DNA from: Morella rubra
Lineage: Eukaryota; Streptophyta; Magnoliopsida; Fagales; Myricaceae
Direction: 5' to 3'
DNA length: 64,000 nucleotides
Assembly: GCA_003952965.2 (NCBI GenBank)
Contig: CM025853.1
Span: 231,594-295,593, forward strand
In this document: piece after piece, positions 23,872 through 36,124 of the stretch
Layout of the letters: the number at the start of each line of letters is the position of its first letter
How positions within the stretch are numbered: position 1 is the first letter of the stretch
Position numbers and translations under genes: made by a program
The notes under the pieces: model-generated
The model's input: only the letters and a program-made list of their open reading frames with translations
Told to the model about the DNA's origin: nothing
The model's database searches: none

Positions 23872-25971
23872 AAATTATCCGGATAAAATTGTTTTTTTTT
23901 TTTTTTTTTTTGATAATGCTATCAGTATATATTCCCAAAAGGGCTCATATACACCAACCTAGGTTTATGTTACAAGAGTTGTCAAAGCATAACAGTTGTC
24001 CCACCCAGCAAGGGGCTATAGTAATTAACCAAGAATACACATACTCATTGCAAGTTCAGAGCAAAGGACAACAGTATAACGAGATCAGATTAGTTACATA
24101 AAACCATGCGTGCATCGAACACCATCAAACATTCCCCTATGACAATGTTTCATACATCATTATATTTATATCTATTATCTGTAGAAAAAGAATCAACAAC
24201 ACTACAAGAAATATAGCTTTAGCAACAAAGTTTTGGGTGTCAAACCAAATTTTGTCACCTAAAGTGACCTTTCCTACAAAACATTAATTTCATACCCAAA
24301 TTGAACGCCAAACGTTCAACAGTCCCAAAACCTTCGAACATATGTCTCATGTGACACATACCACACGTCGCGCATGAGTGACGATTAAAATAGTCAAAAA
24401 TACAAAATACGTCCCAAGATCAACCCATTCGGACCCATTGCTGGGTGACGAATTCCAAATCGTCCTAACCGAGTGACGTTCATAATCGTCACAATTTTTT
24501 TACAATAATGTCGGACGTAAATATACAACGTCCGAATGAAATCACTGAGAATAATAATCATCAATATATGACAAATTGAAAATCGTCACGAACGCTCAAT
24601 CATTCGGACCCCCACTAAGCGTTCATACATGAAAAAATAATACGTCCGGATGCCATATGTATTCCGCAAGTTGTGTGCTTTCACGTTGCAAAACTTCCAC
24701 TGGAATTTGGTTTATAAAACTTCTCAAATATTAATGACATTGAATTTGATTAGGCCACCGTGAACAATAGCGATAGAGTTCGAACCAAATATATACTCAG
24801 TTGACAAATTAACAGCCAGACTAGCCAAAATCACACATTCAATTCCTCACTCAAATTTCACTATCTTGTTGAGATCCAAACAAATTATCCGGATAATTTG
24901 TTTAATTTTTTTTTTTCTTGATATGTATCAGTAATATATTCCCAAAAGGGCTCAATTACACCAAACCTAGTTTATGTTACAAGAGTTTCAAAGCATAAAG
25001 TTTCCACCCAGCAAGCGGCATAGTAAAGTAACCAAGAATACACAAACTCATTGCAAGTTCAGAGCAAAGGACAACAGTATAACGAGATCAGATTAGTTAC
25101 ATAAAAGCCATGCGTGCATCGAACACCATCAAACATTCCCCTATGACAAATGTTTCATACATCATTATATCTTACATCTATTATCTGTAGAAAAAGAATC
25201 AACAACACTACAAGAAATATAGCTTTAGTTGACAAAATTTTGGGTGTCAAACCAAATTTTGTCACCTAAAGTGACTTTTCATGACAAAACATTAATTTCA
25301 TCACCCAAAGTCACCCATGAACGCCAAAACCATTCAGACAGGTCCCAAAAAACATATGTCTCATGTGACACATACCACACGTCGCGCATGAGTGACGATT
25401 AAAATAGTCATAAAATACAAAATAACGTCCTACAAGATCAACCCGTTCGGACCCATTGCTGGGTGACGAATTCCAAATCGTCGTAGCCGAGTGACGTTCA
25501 AAATCGTCACAATTTTTTTACAATAACATGGACGTAACAAATACAACGTCCGAACGAAATCACATGATGAAAAATAATCATCACCATATAGTGACAAATT
25601 GAAAATCATCACGAACGATCAATCACGTCGGACCCCCACTATAGCGTTCGCACATGAAAAAATAATACGTCCGGATGTAAAGCATATGCTGATTCCGTGA
25701 GTCGTGTGCTTCCACGTTGCAAAACTTCCACTGGACACCGTCCGGACCAATAGATACAGTCCGGACGGGTTTAGTTCTAAGAAGCTTCTCGAATCGGTCA
25801 TATTTAATGACGTTGAATTTGATTGGGCCACGCGTGAATCTAACCCCTGATAGGAGTCCGAACCCCAATATTACCGTTCAGACTCATTCTTGACAAATTA
25901 AACAGGCCAGATTTAGCCAAAATCACACTTTCACTCTATTCTCTCTCTCTCAAAGTTTTCACTATCCGTTT
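23872..25971. repeat. Tandem duplication of the CACTA left end plus about 0.3 kb of flank
   Basis: Unit 1 (about 23872-24885) and unit 2 (about 24886-25971) share the same order: an ATTATCCGGATAA phrase, a T-run, 'attcccaaaagggctca', 'caaacattcccctatgaca', CAA plus CACTACAAGAAATATAGC (24200 and 25206), then the left subterminal motifs. Unit 1 is shorter through many small deletions. The repeated ATTATCCGGATAA at the start of both units marks the junction. Confidence 0.75.
25206..25880. repeat. CACTA left terminal and subterminal zone
   Basis: After the terminus, a GGGTGTCAAA / TTTTGTCACC inverted pair (about 25242-25273) mirrors the hairpin at the right end. Then TTCGGAC, GTCCGAACG, GTCCGGATG and GTCCGGACGG motifs occur in both orientations up to about 25880. 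Similar arrays in maize En/Spm bind TNPA; here that is inferred. Confidence 0.75.
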
Positions 25972-26210
25972 GAGATCTCTCAAACAACTTCAGGTAAGAC
26001 CTTCTTTGTGAGTTTGGTTTTCAATTTCATGCATTTCAATTGAATACTTTTGAAATTTTTGTGCGTTCTTTGTTCATCTATAGTGGTGTTTGTTTTGTGT
26101 TCGACAAATTACAGTTCGGACTGTGGTATATGGCGTTCGGATGTTAATTTCGTCCAAAAATTACGCTTTAGTTCGGCCGTTAATTTTAAGTGTTAGAAGC
26201 ATAAAAATAA

Positions 26211-26663
26211 ATGTCGTCGTTTGAACTGCGTCAAACGGTTTGTGCTTATGTTCGGACGGTTTTTGCTAGGTTGACCATGGAACACTCGAGAGAAGTATCA
26301 CTAATGTTGGGGGATAGACTCAGTGACCAGCTTGGGGACGCTTTTTTAGCAGAGTTGAGGGGGAGTATTCGGGCGATAGTGGAGCCGACGCATTCGTTGT
26401 GCATGGAGCTCCAATGCCGCTTGATCGGTCTAGAAAATAAATTTGCTCTAACGGATAGGGCTCTGATGGAAGAGATGAATATTATGCAAAGGGAACTGTT
26501 CGCTGTGAGAGAACAATTGTCCCAGTTGTCCAAGTCTGTCCACACCGTTCCGATACAGCTCCAGACACTCATCAAACTTGTAGATAATATAGAGGAGCAT
26601 TTGGCGCATGTTCGTGACGTCCTCAGACAAGATCTGGACGAGCCATCTCGTGATTCGGAGTAG
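26211..26663 (+). CDS. CACTA-borne coiled-coil accessory protein, 150 aa, intact
   Basis: This is the only uninterrupted member of a small family seen also at 5590, 13387 and, as a tail, in the 28-34 kb pseudogenes. Residues about 30-50 are amphipathic. A VEPTHSLCMELQCRL segment follows, then long heptad-like helices (LIGLENKFALTDRALMEEMN, VREQLSQLSKSV, VDNIEEHLAHVRDVL), and it ends EPSRDSE. There is no signal peptide, membrane segment, zinc finger or catalytic motif. It lies just inside the left subterminal zone; a spliced leader exon is possible, since 'caggtaagacc' at 25991 looks like a donor. It may be the 3' exon of the PF20167-like gene type rather than a separate protein. Function unknown. 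Confidence 0.55.
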   Translation: MSSFELRQTVCAYVRTVFARLTMEHSREVSLMLGDRLSDQLGDAFLAELRGSIRAIVEPTHSLCMELQCRLIGLENKFALTDRALMEEMNIMQRELFAVREQLSQLSKSVHTVPIQLQTLIKLVDNIEEHLAHVRDVLRQDLDEPSRDSE

Positions 26664-27811
26664 TTTCATGTTTATGTTTTATCGCTATTATTAACTTATC
26701 CTTAGAAGGATCGTCTTCGACTTGTACTAGACATTATGATTGTGTTTTTCATTCGGTATTTAAATTATGTTTGATATTCCATATTAATTATGTTTTTTCA
26801 TTAGTTTAAATTTATTAAAATTTAAACGGACGATTAGTATAATTAAAAGAGTTACTAGTACGAGTGCTATGTTAACGGAACGGTTACTAATTACAATTAA
26901 ATAGTGATTAGTTATAATAATTATGTAATAATAATTTTAATTTAAATAGTTGATTAGTTATAATTATATTGTGTTAGTAAATGATTTAAATAAATTAAAT
27001 TTTTATTTAAATACATTAAACTGTGTGAAATGAGAAAGGAAAAAAAATGTGGCCACGTCCGAACGGTGTAAATATACGTCCGGACCCACTTCTGGTAGAA
27101 CAGTGACGCGTTTAAAAGGTAAGAGTTCGAACGTAGAAATAGTGTCCAGACGCATTTGATATTACGACATTGTTCGAATGGACACGGATAAGCGTCCAGA
27201 CGTATGTTGCAACCGTCGCATGGCTTACACGTGTTTATGTTACACGACGGTTAAAAGCTGTAACCGTTCAAACCCTATTATAACGTCGGACATTTTGATG
27301 TTTATTCAGCCATACGTGTGCTTCCACGTCGCGCGAAGTCAGGGGAAAACCGTCCGGACTTACATAACCGTCCGACGTAATTACTTTTTCGAACCATTTT
27401 AAAGGTTTAAATTTTGACATTTAATACAGAGGACTCTCATTGGGCCACGTGTGCGGATAAGCGTCCAAACGTATATTAACCGTCCGGACGGGTTGACGGA
27501 TTATGAAAAACGCGAACAGTTCGACATTTTCATTAAACCGAACATTTTATCATCTAAACTCTCTCGACCCTCAGTTTTTTATGTCAATCTTGGCGTAAAT
27601 CTTCGACATTCTAATCACATCCAGGTATGTTTTGTTGATTTTTAACATGATTTTTCTTTAAAAATTTCATTTTTTTACAGTTTTATATATAAATTTCAAT
27701 TCTATTTTTTGTATACTACATTGTGTTTTTTGATTGATTTTTACGTAGAAATGATTGTGTTAAGTGTATTTGTTTGTGATTTGGTGGTGTTTGGGTAGTG
27801 TGTGGGAGGTT
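26664..27811. other. 3' trailer of the coiled-coil ORF, then a motif-dense non-coding block
   Basis: 26700-26830 matches the trailer at 13790-13930. From 27055 the TCCGGAC / TTCGAAC motifs are dense again, although this is 1.8 kb inside the element. Open frames here (for example 27178-27402) are rich in residues created by the repeated motif and are not believed to be genes. Confidence 0.5.
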
Positions 27812-28269
27812 TTGAGACGCTGCCAGCTGAGTTAACTCGGTCGTCATCCCAGTAGCGTCCAGACGTTTAAATACATAATCACCCGTTCGGACTTCTTTTA
27901 GTATCAAAAAGAAATACGTCATCGTTTAGTTTGTGTTCGGACGTACATGAAACACGTCGGACTATTTTATACTAAAAGTTATAAAATTTTACTATTTGTG
28001 TTTAGTTCGGACGGATATCCAAAAGTGTTCGGACGCGAGGAATTATCCAAACATGAAACGTTGTCGTTTTCTTTGTCAGACGCTATGTTTGTCCCTTGTG
28101 CTTTAATTGAATGCTATATCGAAATAAATTTGTATTTTCTTTTTTATTATACCGTTCGGACTCCTTTTATGTTGTTGTTCGTGTTTTTTGCGATTATTGA
28201 AAATGAACAAGCGTTTGCGTTGATGCGGAGGAGTCTCCTGGTCCAGCTTTATGTTGGATGAGCATACGG

Positions 28270-29935
28270 CAGTCATCATGTCCGCTCGGTCGTTGTCGAG
28301 CGGCATATCCAGTTGGTAGATTTCTATGAGCTTCGGTTTGAGGATCGGACGCTTCTAGAGATAGTGGAGCAAGCAGGTTGCTTCCGTTCCTGAGGACGGG
28401 TATGCGAAGAACCTGGTGCGAGAGTTCTACGCTTCTATACTTCGGGGAGGAGCTTGTAGATTATAGTAAAGTAAGAGGGAACATCGCTAACGTGCCAATG
28501 ACAGAGGAGGGCTGGCCTACTAAGGCCGAGGTTTTTGCTTGCTGGGCCAGATAGATCTGGAGGGAAGGTTCACGGCATCTGGAGGATCACCTGATTCTAT
28601 CTCCACCATCCGAAGAAGACGCTATTTTTATTTGTCCGAATGCCTTTTATATTGAATTTGTATTTTCATTTTTTATTATACCGTTCGGAATCCTTTTATG
28701 TTGTTGTTCGAATGCATTTTTTACAGATTATTGAAAATGAAAAAGTGTTTGCGTACCAGCAAGCAGGCTGATGCCAATTAGAGAAATCGTTTCCATTGTT
28801 ATTGTTTTTGTCCAGCTTTATCGTTGGAGGAGCATACAGCAGTCATCATGTCCTGCTCGGTCATTGTCGAGCGGCATATCTAGTTTGCATATTTCTACAA
28901 GCTTCAATTTGAGGATAGATGCTTCCAGAGATAGTGGAGCAAGCAGGTTGGCTTCCGTTCCTCCAGATGACCAGGTATGCGTTGAAGAGTTCTATGCTTC
29001 TATACTTTGGGCGAGGGACCTCGAGGGAGTAAGGAGGTGTCGTTCGGAACATGCAGATCATATTCTCTCCAGATAAGCTAGCTTGGATTTTTGGGGTACC
29101 TAAGGGATGTGACAGCGTTCCCCAATGTGCCAATGATAGAGGAGGGCCGTCCTACTAAGGCCGAGGTTTTCCGAACATTGCTGGGCCCAAATACTGCTAT
29201 CCTGGAGGGAAGCAACATGCTTCACGGATAGCTGCTTCCTTTCTAGAGGATCATGGACCTGATTCTATCCTCTGCCATCGACCCGAAGAAGCACACGATG
29301 AATGTGACTTATGGCCAAGCCTAGTTCTTATACATGGTAGTTGTACGAGGGCTTCATATTGATATGGCATCATTCATCTACCAATCCGTCCGTGCTGAGG
29401 CCCTGAAGACCGATGCTTAGATTTCGTTGCCCTACGATATTCTTCTACCCAGTTCTTGCATAACTTGATGGTCACCGAGGGTGTCGACGAGCTGAGGGCA
29501 CTTCCACTTGGGTCGATAACAAGATTACAATGCTTTCAAAGTCGATGGCCAGACATGACTAGTGCTGGGTGCTGCTTGGGCAGCTAGAGCTAGGCGAGAG
29601 AGAGCCGGCTCAGGGATCAATGAGCAGGATCCTAGACAGGGCTCCTCCCAGGAACTCAAGGGACATCGGTCGAGTTGGGTGGCTTCTATGATGACCTAGT
29701 TGACTGAAAGCAGATGCGAGCGGTCATGCAGCCCACCCATGAGATGATGGATGATATCAGTTCTCGGCTAGCAGTTTGGAGCATAAGGTTGAGAGCATGG
29801 ACTGTGAGTGGAAGAGGTTCAATTCACCCTGAAGGACGTCACTACCAGTGCAGGGCTAATTGCCTTGACCGAGCGGGTTGTGTTGTTTTAAGAGCACACG
29901 AGGGATGTCTGGGCAGTTCTGCAGCTCGCTGACAA
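28270..29935 (+). pseudogene. PF20167-like plant transposon protein with coiled-coil tail, unit 1
   Basis: In shifting frames one can read VVERHIQLVDFYELRFEDR and LLEIVEQAGW, a VREFYASI motif (here LVREFYASI at about 28411-28437), FLYMVVVRG, and LPYDILL plus FLHNLMVTEGVDELRALPLG. A tail follows with MRAVMQPTHEM (29714) and helices related to the 26211 ORF, ending at about 29932. This order fits the putative plant transposon protein family (PF20167): a GW box, a VREFYA box, a second helical half starting with LPYG/LPFG, then a variable tail. The N-terminal quarter is present twice. Many frameshifts; not functional as written. Confidence 0.6.
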
Positions 29936-30219
29936 TTGATGATCAGTGAATATTTAGTTTTCTTTTATTTTGATTTTGATTTTTTATTATATTTTTAAGG
30001 ACATTTATTTTTTATATTTTGTTTTGAGTACATATATTGGAATTGTATCTGTTGTTATTTTGTTTATATTATGTTTTGTGGAGATTTGATATGTTTATGT
30101 TATTTCTATCTATTAAAAGTCAGTACAAGATGTTAACTAATGAAGTGTTTCTCATTTCGTTGCTCCTTCCCCTGTTACACTCCTTACACTCTTGTTCATA
30201 TTAGAAAGAATAAAAAAAA

Positions 30220-30640
30220 TAAGATCGTCAAAACCGTTTAGACTAAAGGATAACCGTCTGGACGTATTATAGTAAGGTCGAACGGTGTCGTACTTCGTCA
30301 AGGAAAAGCGTCCGGACATAATTGATACAAGTTCGAATGCTATTTTTTAAATTGTAGTGTTAACATGTTGTCGTTTGGGGGTTTCCAAATGGCGCCGTGA
30401 AATTTAAGAAAGCGTTCGGACGTTTTATGGTGAGTCCGAACATTTTGTTCAAGATTAGACACTGTCGTTCGGTGGTTGCTAAAACAATGCCGTCAGCTGT
30501 AAGTTTCCATGTGGATGATATGAAAATTTAGGTAGCATGTCTTTCCCTCGTAAACTTTTGCACGTAGGCATCAGAACGATATTATGTGCATTCGAACAGG
30601 TTATATTCGTTTGAAAGATGGGAAATCGTGGACAGTATAG
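30220..30640. repeat. Interior block of subterminal-type motifs, unit 1
   Basis: Repeated CGTCTGGACG, GTCCGGAC, GTTCGGACG and GTCCGAAC text, with intervening phrases shared with 34250-34620. No gene. Confidence 0.6.
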
Positions 30641-30660
30641 TGAAAACAGCAAAAACTTTC

Positions 30661-30812
30661 ATAGTGTTTGGATACTAAAATTTTAACAAAATTTTATTTT
30701 TATCACTCATTCACCAATTCCAATACACCTCTTTTTTAACACCAATATAAAATTCTAAACAAAATTTTACAAAAATTTTAGTAAAATCTAAAATTTTATA
30801 TCCAAACACTAT
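30661..30812. mobile_element. 152-bp hairpin MITE inserted in unit 1 only
   Basis: It starts ATAGTGTTTGGATA and ends TATCCAAACACTAT, with AT-rich arms ('aaaattttaacaaaattttat' against 'aaaattttagtaaaatctaaaattttat') that can fold on themselves. The homologous place in unit 2 (about 34641) has the flanks joined directly ('aaaacttagaaattt'), giving an empty site. The exact target duplication is unclear. Confidence 0.75.
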
Positions 30813-31689
30813 ATAGAAATTTGAGAGATTTGAGCAAGAGGAGAAGATGGGAGCTGATTTAAGACGTCAATCTTATTGAAAAGGGTGTGAAAGGAGTAAC
30901 ACATTTGGGATTTAGATTGGATTGCATTTATGGTTAGTGGGGTTTTATATATATTTTTTTTTTACTTTAGGATGAAAATCATGGATTTTAAGATATCAAA
31001 ATATGTGTTATTCGAATTTTTAGGGTCTAAAATGATCGTAATTGAGTTTGGAGTTGGTTGTGAGGTGTTTATATTGAAATAATTTTTATTTGGGTTGATT
31101 TTGGCTTGAATTTGTGTTGAAAATGTCATCTGTTCGTCAAAGAACAGTATTGTTCAACAATCACAGTACGGACGGTTTATGTACCATCCAGACTCAATTT
31201 AATCATTCTGCGACGCTTTGCCGAAAATAGGTCCAAAGCTTATATTTTATGTTTCGAACAGTTTTTTGGTACGTCCGAACGGTTTTTGCTGTTATGTTCA
31301 TGTATTCATTTAGTAGCCTTAGCCCTGTTTAAGAATTACATGGAGTTCGGATAACGAACTCGATGTATTTCTTGAATTGTCCACGTTATGGGTAGTTTGA
31401 GTTTACAATATGTGTAATGTGTGTAATTGTATCTAATATTGTGATATATGTGTTTAGAAATTTTGATGCAAATCTCCTTTTGTCTTCCAGATACATGTTC
31501 AACATTGAGTTTGCACACTTGCCTTCAATGGTGGGTGTTTATGCTCAATGTTGTAGGTGTGCATCTGAGGACTGAGGGGAAATGCTGTCAAAATTTTTAA
31601 AGCATCGGTCACAATGGTCGGGTCAATTACGTGCAGTACATGATATTATAAACCAGTCTAGATTAGAGGGCACTTTGTTACTCTGGGTG

Positions 31690-32331
31690 TGTAGTGAATG
31701 GAGTTAGGTTTCACATAGTCTTTCGTTAACAATTTCGTAACACTCATAATAGTGTTGTGGTTATTCCGGGGGACCATGATGGGAAAGATGTTGATTTTTA
31801 TGGTCAAGTCATGGATATTTACGTGTCGCGTTATTTGCGGGGGAATTTAGTTTATTTACTAAAATGTGACTAGTTTAACTTGATTACTCAAAACTTAGGT
31901 CTTGATAAAAGTGGTCGGTTTGTTTGTATTAACACATCCCGAAAGTGGTACAAAGATGACCCGTTCGTGCTAGCTTCTCAGAGGAATCAAGTGTTTTGTA
32001 TTGATGATATGAAGTTAGGCGGTCACTGGAAGATTGTTCAAAAGATTACCCTTAGAAACACGTATGATATTCCACATATTGAGGAAGAAGTTAGTGAAGA
32101 TGGAGAAGGACCGTCGAACTGTGAAGCATACTAGGAGAATGAGTCTATTGAGCTTTTTGTGGACTTTAGCTCCTTTGACATGATCCCGTTGTCTAGAAAT
32201 GACGTCAAGGCATATGTGCCGGTAACCGATAAGAGCAGTCCATAACAACGTGAAGTAGAAGGAACCGATGATTCTTCAGAATTGTTCAATGAAGATTGTA
32301 GTGATTCTGAAGAATATGACTCCAAGGGCTA
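31690..32331 (+). pseudogene. DUF4216 region of a CACTA TNP2-type transposase, unit 1
   Basis: DUF4216 is the C-terminal domain of TNP2/TNPD transposases. Landmarks are VNGVRFH (about 31697), GDHDGKDVDFYGQVMDIYV (about 31772-31828) followed by YLRGN, then SGRFVCINTSRKWYKDDPF, VLASQRNQVFCIDD and GHWKIVQK, ending in an acidic tail before the stop at 32331. An in-frame stop after KCD (31869) and frame changes break it. The catalytic part that should precede it is absent. Confidence 0.8.
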
Positions 32332-32879
32332 AGGTAACTTTATCGTTTTAATTTATTTTGCATTTCTATTTTATATTCATTTTGAGTTACATGTGTCATT
32401 GTGTTTTTTTTTTTATCTAATTTGAGACACTGCCAGGCTGAGTTAACTCGGTCATCAGCCAGTAGCGTCCGGATGTTTAAATATTTCGTCTGGACGTCTT
32501 AATCACCCGTTCGGACTCCTTTTAGTATCAAAAAGAAATACGTTGTCGTTTAGTTTGTTCCGACGCTACATGAAACACATTGAACTGTGTTATATTAAAA
32601 GTTATAAAATTTTACTATTTGTGTTTAGTTTGGACTATCCAAAAGTGTCTGGACGCGAGGATTTATCCAAACATGAAACGTTGTCGTTTTTCTTATGTCT
32701 TGACGCTATGTCAATGCTGTCCGGACACTTTATAGTAACCTTTGCTGAAGGCTATCCTCCTGACGCTATTTTTAAATTTATATTTTTATATTTTTTTTTT
32801 ATTATACCATTCGGACTCCTTTTATGTTGTTGTTTGGACTAGTTCTAACCGTTTTTTGCAGATTATTGAAAATGACAAG

Positions 32880-34015
32880 CGTTTGCATACCAGCAACCAG
32901 GCCGATGCCAAGGAATTTTCTGTCCAGCTTTATCATTGGAGGAGCATACGGCAGTCATCATGTCCGCTCAGTCGTTGTCGAGCGGCATATCTAGTTGGCG
33001 GATTTCTACGAGCTTCGGTTTGAGGATCGGATGCTTCCAGAGATAGTGGAGCAAGCAGGTTGGCTTCCATTCCTCCAGATGACCGGGTATGCTTGAGAGT
33101 TCTATGCTTCTATACTTCGGGCGAGGAGCCTAGTATGGAGGTGATTGTCTGGAACGTGCAGATCATATTCTCACCAGACGAGCTAGCGGTTTTTTAGGGT
33201 ACGTGAGGGATGTGACAACGTTCCCTAACGTGCCAATGACAGAGGAGGGCTGCCCTACTAAGGCCGAGGTTTTTCGACACTGCTGGGCCCGGATACGCTA
33301 TCTTGGAGGGAAGCAACATGCTTCACGGCAGCTGCTTCCTTTCTGGAGGATCATGGACCTGATTCTATGTCTGCCATCGACCCGAAGAAGCACACGGAGG
33401 TGACTTATGGCCGAGCCGAGTTCTTGTACATGGTAGTTGTACGGGGCTTCCTATTGATATGCATCATTCATCTACCAATCCGTCCGTGCTAAGGCCCTGA
33501 AGACCGATGCTCAATTTGTTGCCTTATATATTCTTCTGACCCAGTTCTTGCATAACTTGATGGTACGAGGGTGCCGACGAGCCTAGGGCTTCCACTTGGG
33601 TCGATTAACAAGACAATGCTCTCAAAGTCGATGGCGCAGACACGACGAGTGCTGGGTGCTGCTCGGGCAGCTAGAGCTACGAGAGGAGCCGGCTCAGGGG
33701 ACCGAGGAGCAGGATCCTGACAAGGCTCCTCCCAGGGACTCGAGGGATAGCGGCCGAGTTGGGTGGCGGCTATTGACCGAGTTGACTGAGCAGATGCGAG
33801 CGGTCATGCAGCCCACCCATGAGATGGTGGGTAATATCAGTTCTCGGCTAGCAGCTTGGAGCTTAAGGTCGAGAGCATGGACGTGAGTGGAAGAGGTTCA
33901 ATTCACCCTGAAGGGCGTCACTACCAGTGCAGAGCTAGTTGCCCTGACCAGCGGGTCGTGTTGCTTGAGGAGCACATGAGGGATGTCGGCAGTTCTGCAG
34001 CTCGCTGATGATTGA
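32880..34015 (+). pseudogene. PF20167-like plant transposon protein with coiled-coil tail, unit 2
   Basis: Same landmarks as unit 1 but single-copy at the N-terminus: VVERHI then LADFYELRFEDRMLPEIVEQ and AGWLPFLQMTGYA (about 32970-33090), EFYASILRARSL, FSPDELA, EFLYMVVVRG (about 33420), LTQFLHNLMV, MAQTRRVLGAARAARA, and MRAVMQPTHEMVGNISSRLAAW (from 33797). Stops and one-base shifts occur throughout. Because the two units break at different places, most lesions arose after the duplication or are reading errors. Confidence 0.6.
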
Positions 34016-34249
34016 TGATCAGTAGATATTTAGTTTCTTTTATTATGACATTTGATTTTTTATTATATTTTAAGGACATTTATTTTTATATTTTGTTTTG
34101 AGTACATATATTGGGATTGTACTGTTGTTATTTTGTTTATATTATGTTTTGTCATTTGATATGTTTATGTTATTTCTATCTATTAAAAGTCAGCATGTTA
34201 CTAATGAAGTGTTTCTCATTCCAAGTTACTCCTTAAAAGAAAGAAAATA

Positions 34250-35020
34250 AGATGTCAAAACGTTCGGACTAAAGGATAACCGTCTGGATGTATTATAGTA
34301 AGGTCGAACGGTGTTGTACTTCGTAGGAAAAGTGTCCGGACGTAATTGAAATTCCATTTTTTAGATGGTAGTGTTGACATGCTGTGTTTATGGGTTTCCA
34401 AACGGCGAAAGTTAAGAAAGCGTTCGAACGGTTTATGGTGAGTCCGGACGTTTTGTTCAAGATCAGACGCTGTCGTTTGGTGGTTGCTAAAACGGTGTCG
34501 TCAAGCTGTAAGTTTTGCGGAGATATGAAAATTTAGGAGCATGTTTTCCCTCGTAAACTTTTGCATGGCATCAAACGTTATTACGTCCGAACAGGTTATA
34601 TTCGTTTGAAAGATTGTGAATTATTCGGCAAGGCCAAAACTTAGAAATTTGAGAGATTTCAGCAAAAGAGAAGAGGGGAGTTGATTTTAAATCTTATTGA
34701 AAAGGGTGTGAAAGAAACACCCATTTGGGATTTCAATTGGATTGCATTTAGGAATGGTTTTAAATATTTTTTTATATTTTATTATGAAAATCTGATATGT
34801 GTAGGATCTAAATATCGTAATTTTTGGAGTTGTTGTGATGTGTTTATATTGAAATATTTTTATTTGGGTTGATTTTGCTGAATTTGTGTTGAAAATTCAT
34901 CTGTTGTCAAAGAATGTATTGTTCAACAATGTACGGTTTATGTACCGTCCAACTAATTTATCATTCGGACGCTTTCGGAAAAGGTCCAAACGCTTATATT
35001 TTATGTTCAGACAGCGTCAT
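34250..35020. repeat. Interior block of subterminal-type motifs, unit 2
   Basis: Counterpart of 30220-31340 without the MITE. TTCGGAC, GTCCGGACG and GTTCGAACGG motifs recur. No gene is supported. Confidence 0.6.
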
Positions 35021-35384
35021 TTTTGTTGTGATGTTCATGCATTCATTAATTAGTAGCCTTAGCCCCGTTTAAGAATTACACAGAGTTTTGATAACTAACA
35101 GGTGTAATTCTTGATTGTCCACGTTATGGACAATTTGAGTTTACAATATGCATAATGTGCTGCAAATCTCCTTTTGTCTTCGGATACACGTTCAACATTG
35201 AGCTTGTACATTTGCCTTCAATGGTGGGTGTTTTCTCAATGTTGTAGGCGTGCATCGACTGAGGGGAAATGCTGTCAAAATTTCTAAAGCATCAGTCACA
35301 ATAGTCGGGTCAATTACGTGCAGTACATGATTATTATAAACCAGTCTAGATTAGAGGGCACTTTGTTACTCTGGGGTGTGTAGT

Positions 35385-36021
35385 GAATGGAGTTAGGTTT
35401 CACAGAGGGTCTTTTGTTAACAATTTGTAACACTCAGAATAGTGGTGTGGTTGTTCCGGGGGACCATGATGGGAAGATGTTGATTTTTATGGCCAGGTCG
35501 TGGATATTTACGCGTTGCATTATTTGCGGGGGAATTTAGTTTATTTACTAAAATGTGACTAGTTTGACTTGATTACTCAAAACTTAGGTCTTGATAAAAG
35601 TGGTCGGTTTGTTAGTATTAACACATCCCGAAAGTGGTACAAAGACGACCCATTCGTGCTAGCTTCTTAGGGGAATCAAGTGTTTTGTATTGATGATATG
35701 GAGTTGGGCGGTCTTTGGAAGATTGTTCAAAAGATTACCCCTAGAAACACGTATGATATTCTACATATTGAGGAGAAAGCTAGTGAAGATAGAGAAGGAC
35801 CGTCGAACCGTGAAGCATACTAGGAGAATGAGTCTATTGAGCTTTTTGTGGACTTTAGCTCCTTTGACATGATCCCGTTGACTAGAAATGACGTCAAGGC
35901 TTATGTGCCGGTAACCTGATAAGAGCGGTCCATAACAACATGAAGTAGAAGGAACCGATGATTCCTAGAAATTGTTCATGAATATTGTAGTGATTTTGAA
36001 GAATATGACTCCGAGGACTAA
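35385..36021 (+). pseudogene. DUF4216 region of a CACTA TNP2-type transposase, unit 2
   Basis: This is nearly the same as 31690-32331: GDHDGK.., the YLRGN phrase, SGRFVSINTSRKWYKDDPF, NQVFCIDDMELGGLWKIVQK, and an acidic end. It has its own differences (stop in place of Gln after VLAS, H-to-L changes). The TNPA-like gene follows after about 100 bases, the usual TNP2-TNPA order. Confidence 0.8.
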
Positions 36022-36124
36022 AGTAACTTTATCATTTCAATTTACTTTGCATTTCTATTTTATATTCATTTTGAGTAACATGTGTCATTGTGTTTTTTTT
36101 TTCTTTAATATTGATTTATTTGGT

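Larger units (their letters stand above)
27812..36110. repeat. Tandem duplication of the CACTA interior
   Basis: Unit 1 (27812 to about 32415) and unit 2 (about 32424 to 36110) both start with 'gagac-ctgcca-gctgagttaactcggtc'. They share the PF20167-like pseudogene, a motif-dense block and the DUF4216 remnant in order, and both end at a T-run after 'acatgtgtcattgtg'. Unit 1 is longer because of an internal duplication of about 0.5 kb (about 28140-28625 versus 28660-29200) and an inserted 152-bp hairpin element. Unit 2 has many small deletions. Confidence 0.8.

Noticed and set aside
24918..25205. Reversed poly(A) tail and 3' end of a LINE left of the CACTA element
   Set aside because: A T-run and 'attcccaaaagggctca' are suggestive, but no reverse transcriptase or target duplication was found.
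27178..27645. Open frames with PDVCCNRR and RPDGL
   Set aside because: They translate the CpG motif array, differ from any family and have no counterpart conserved in the other unit.
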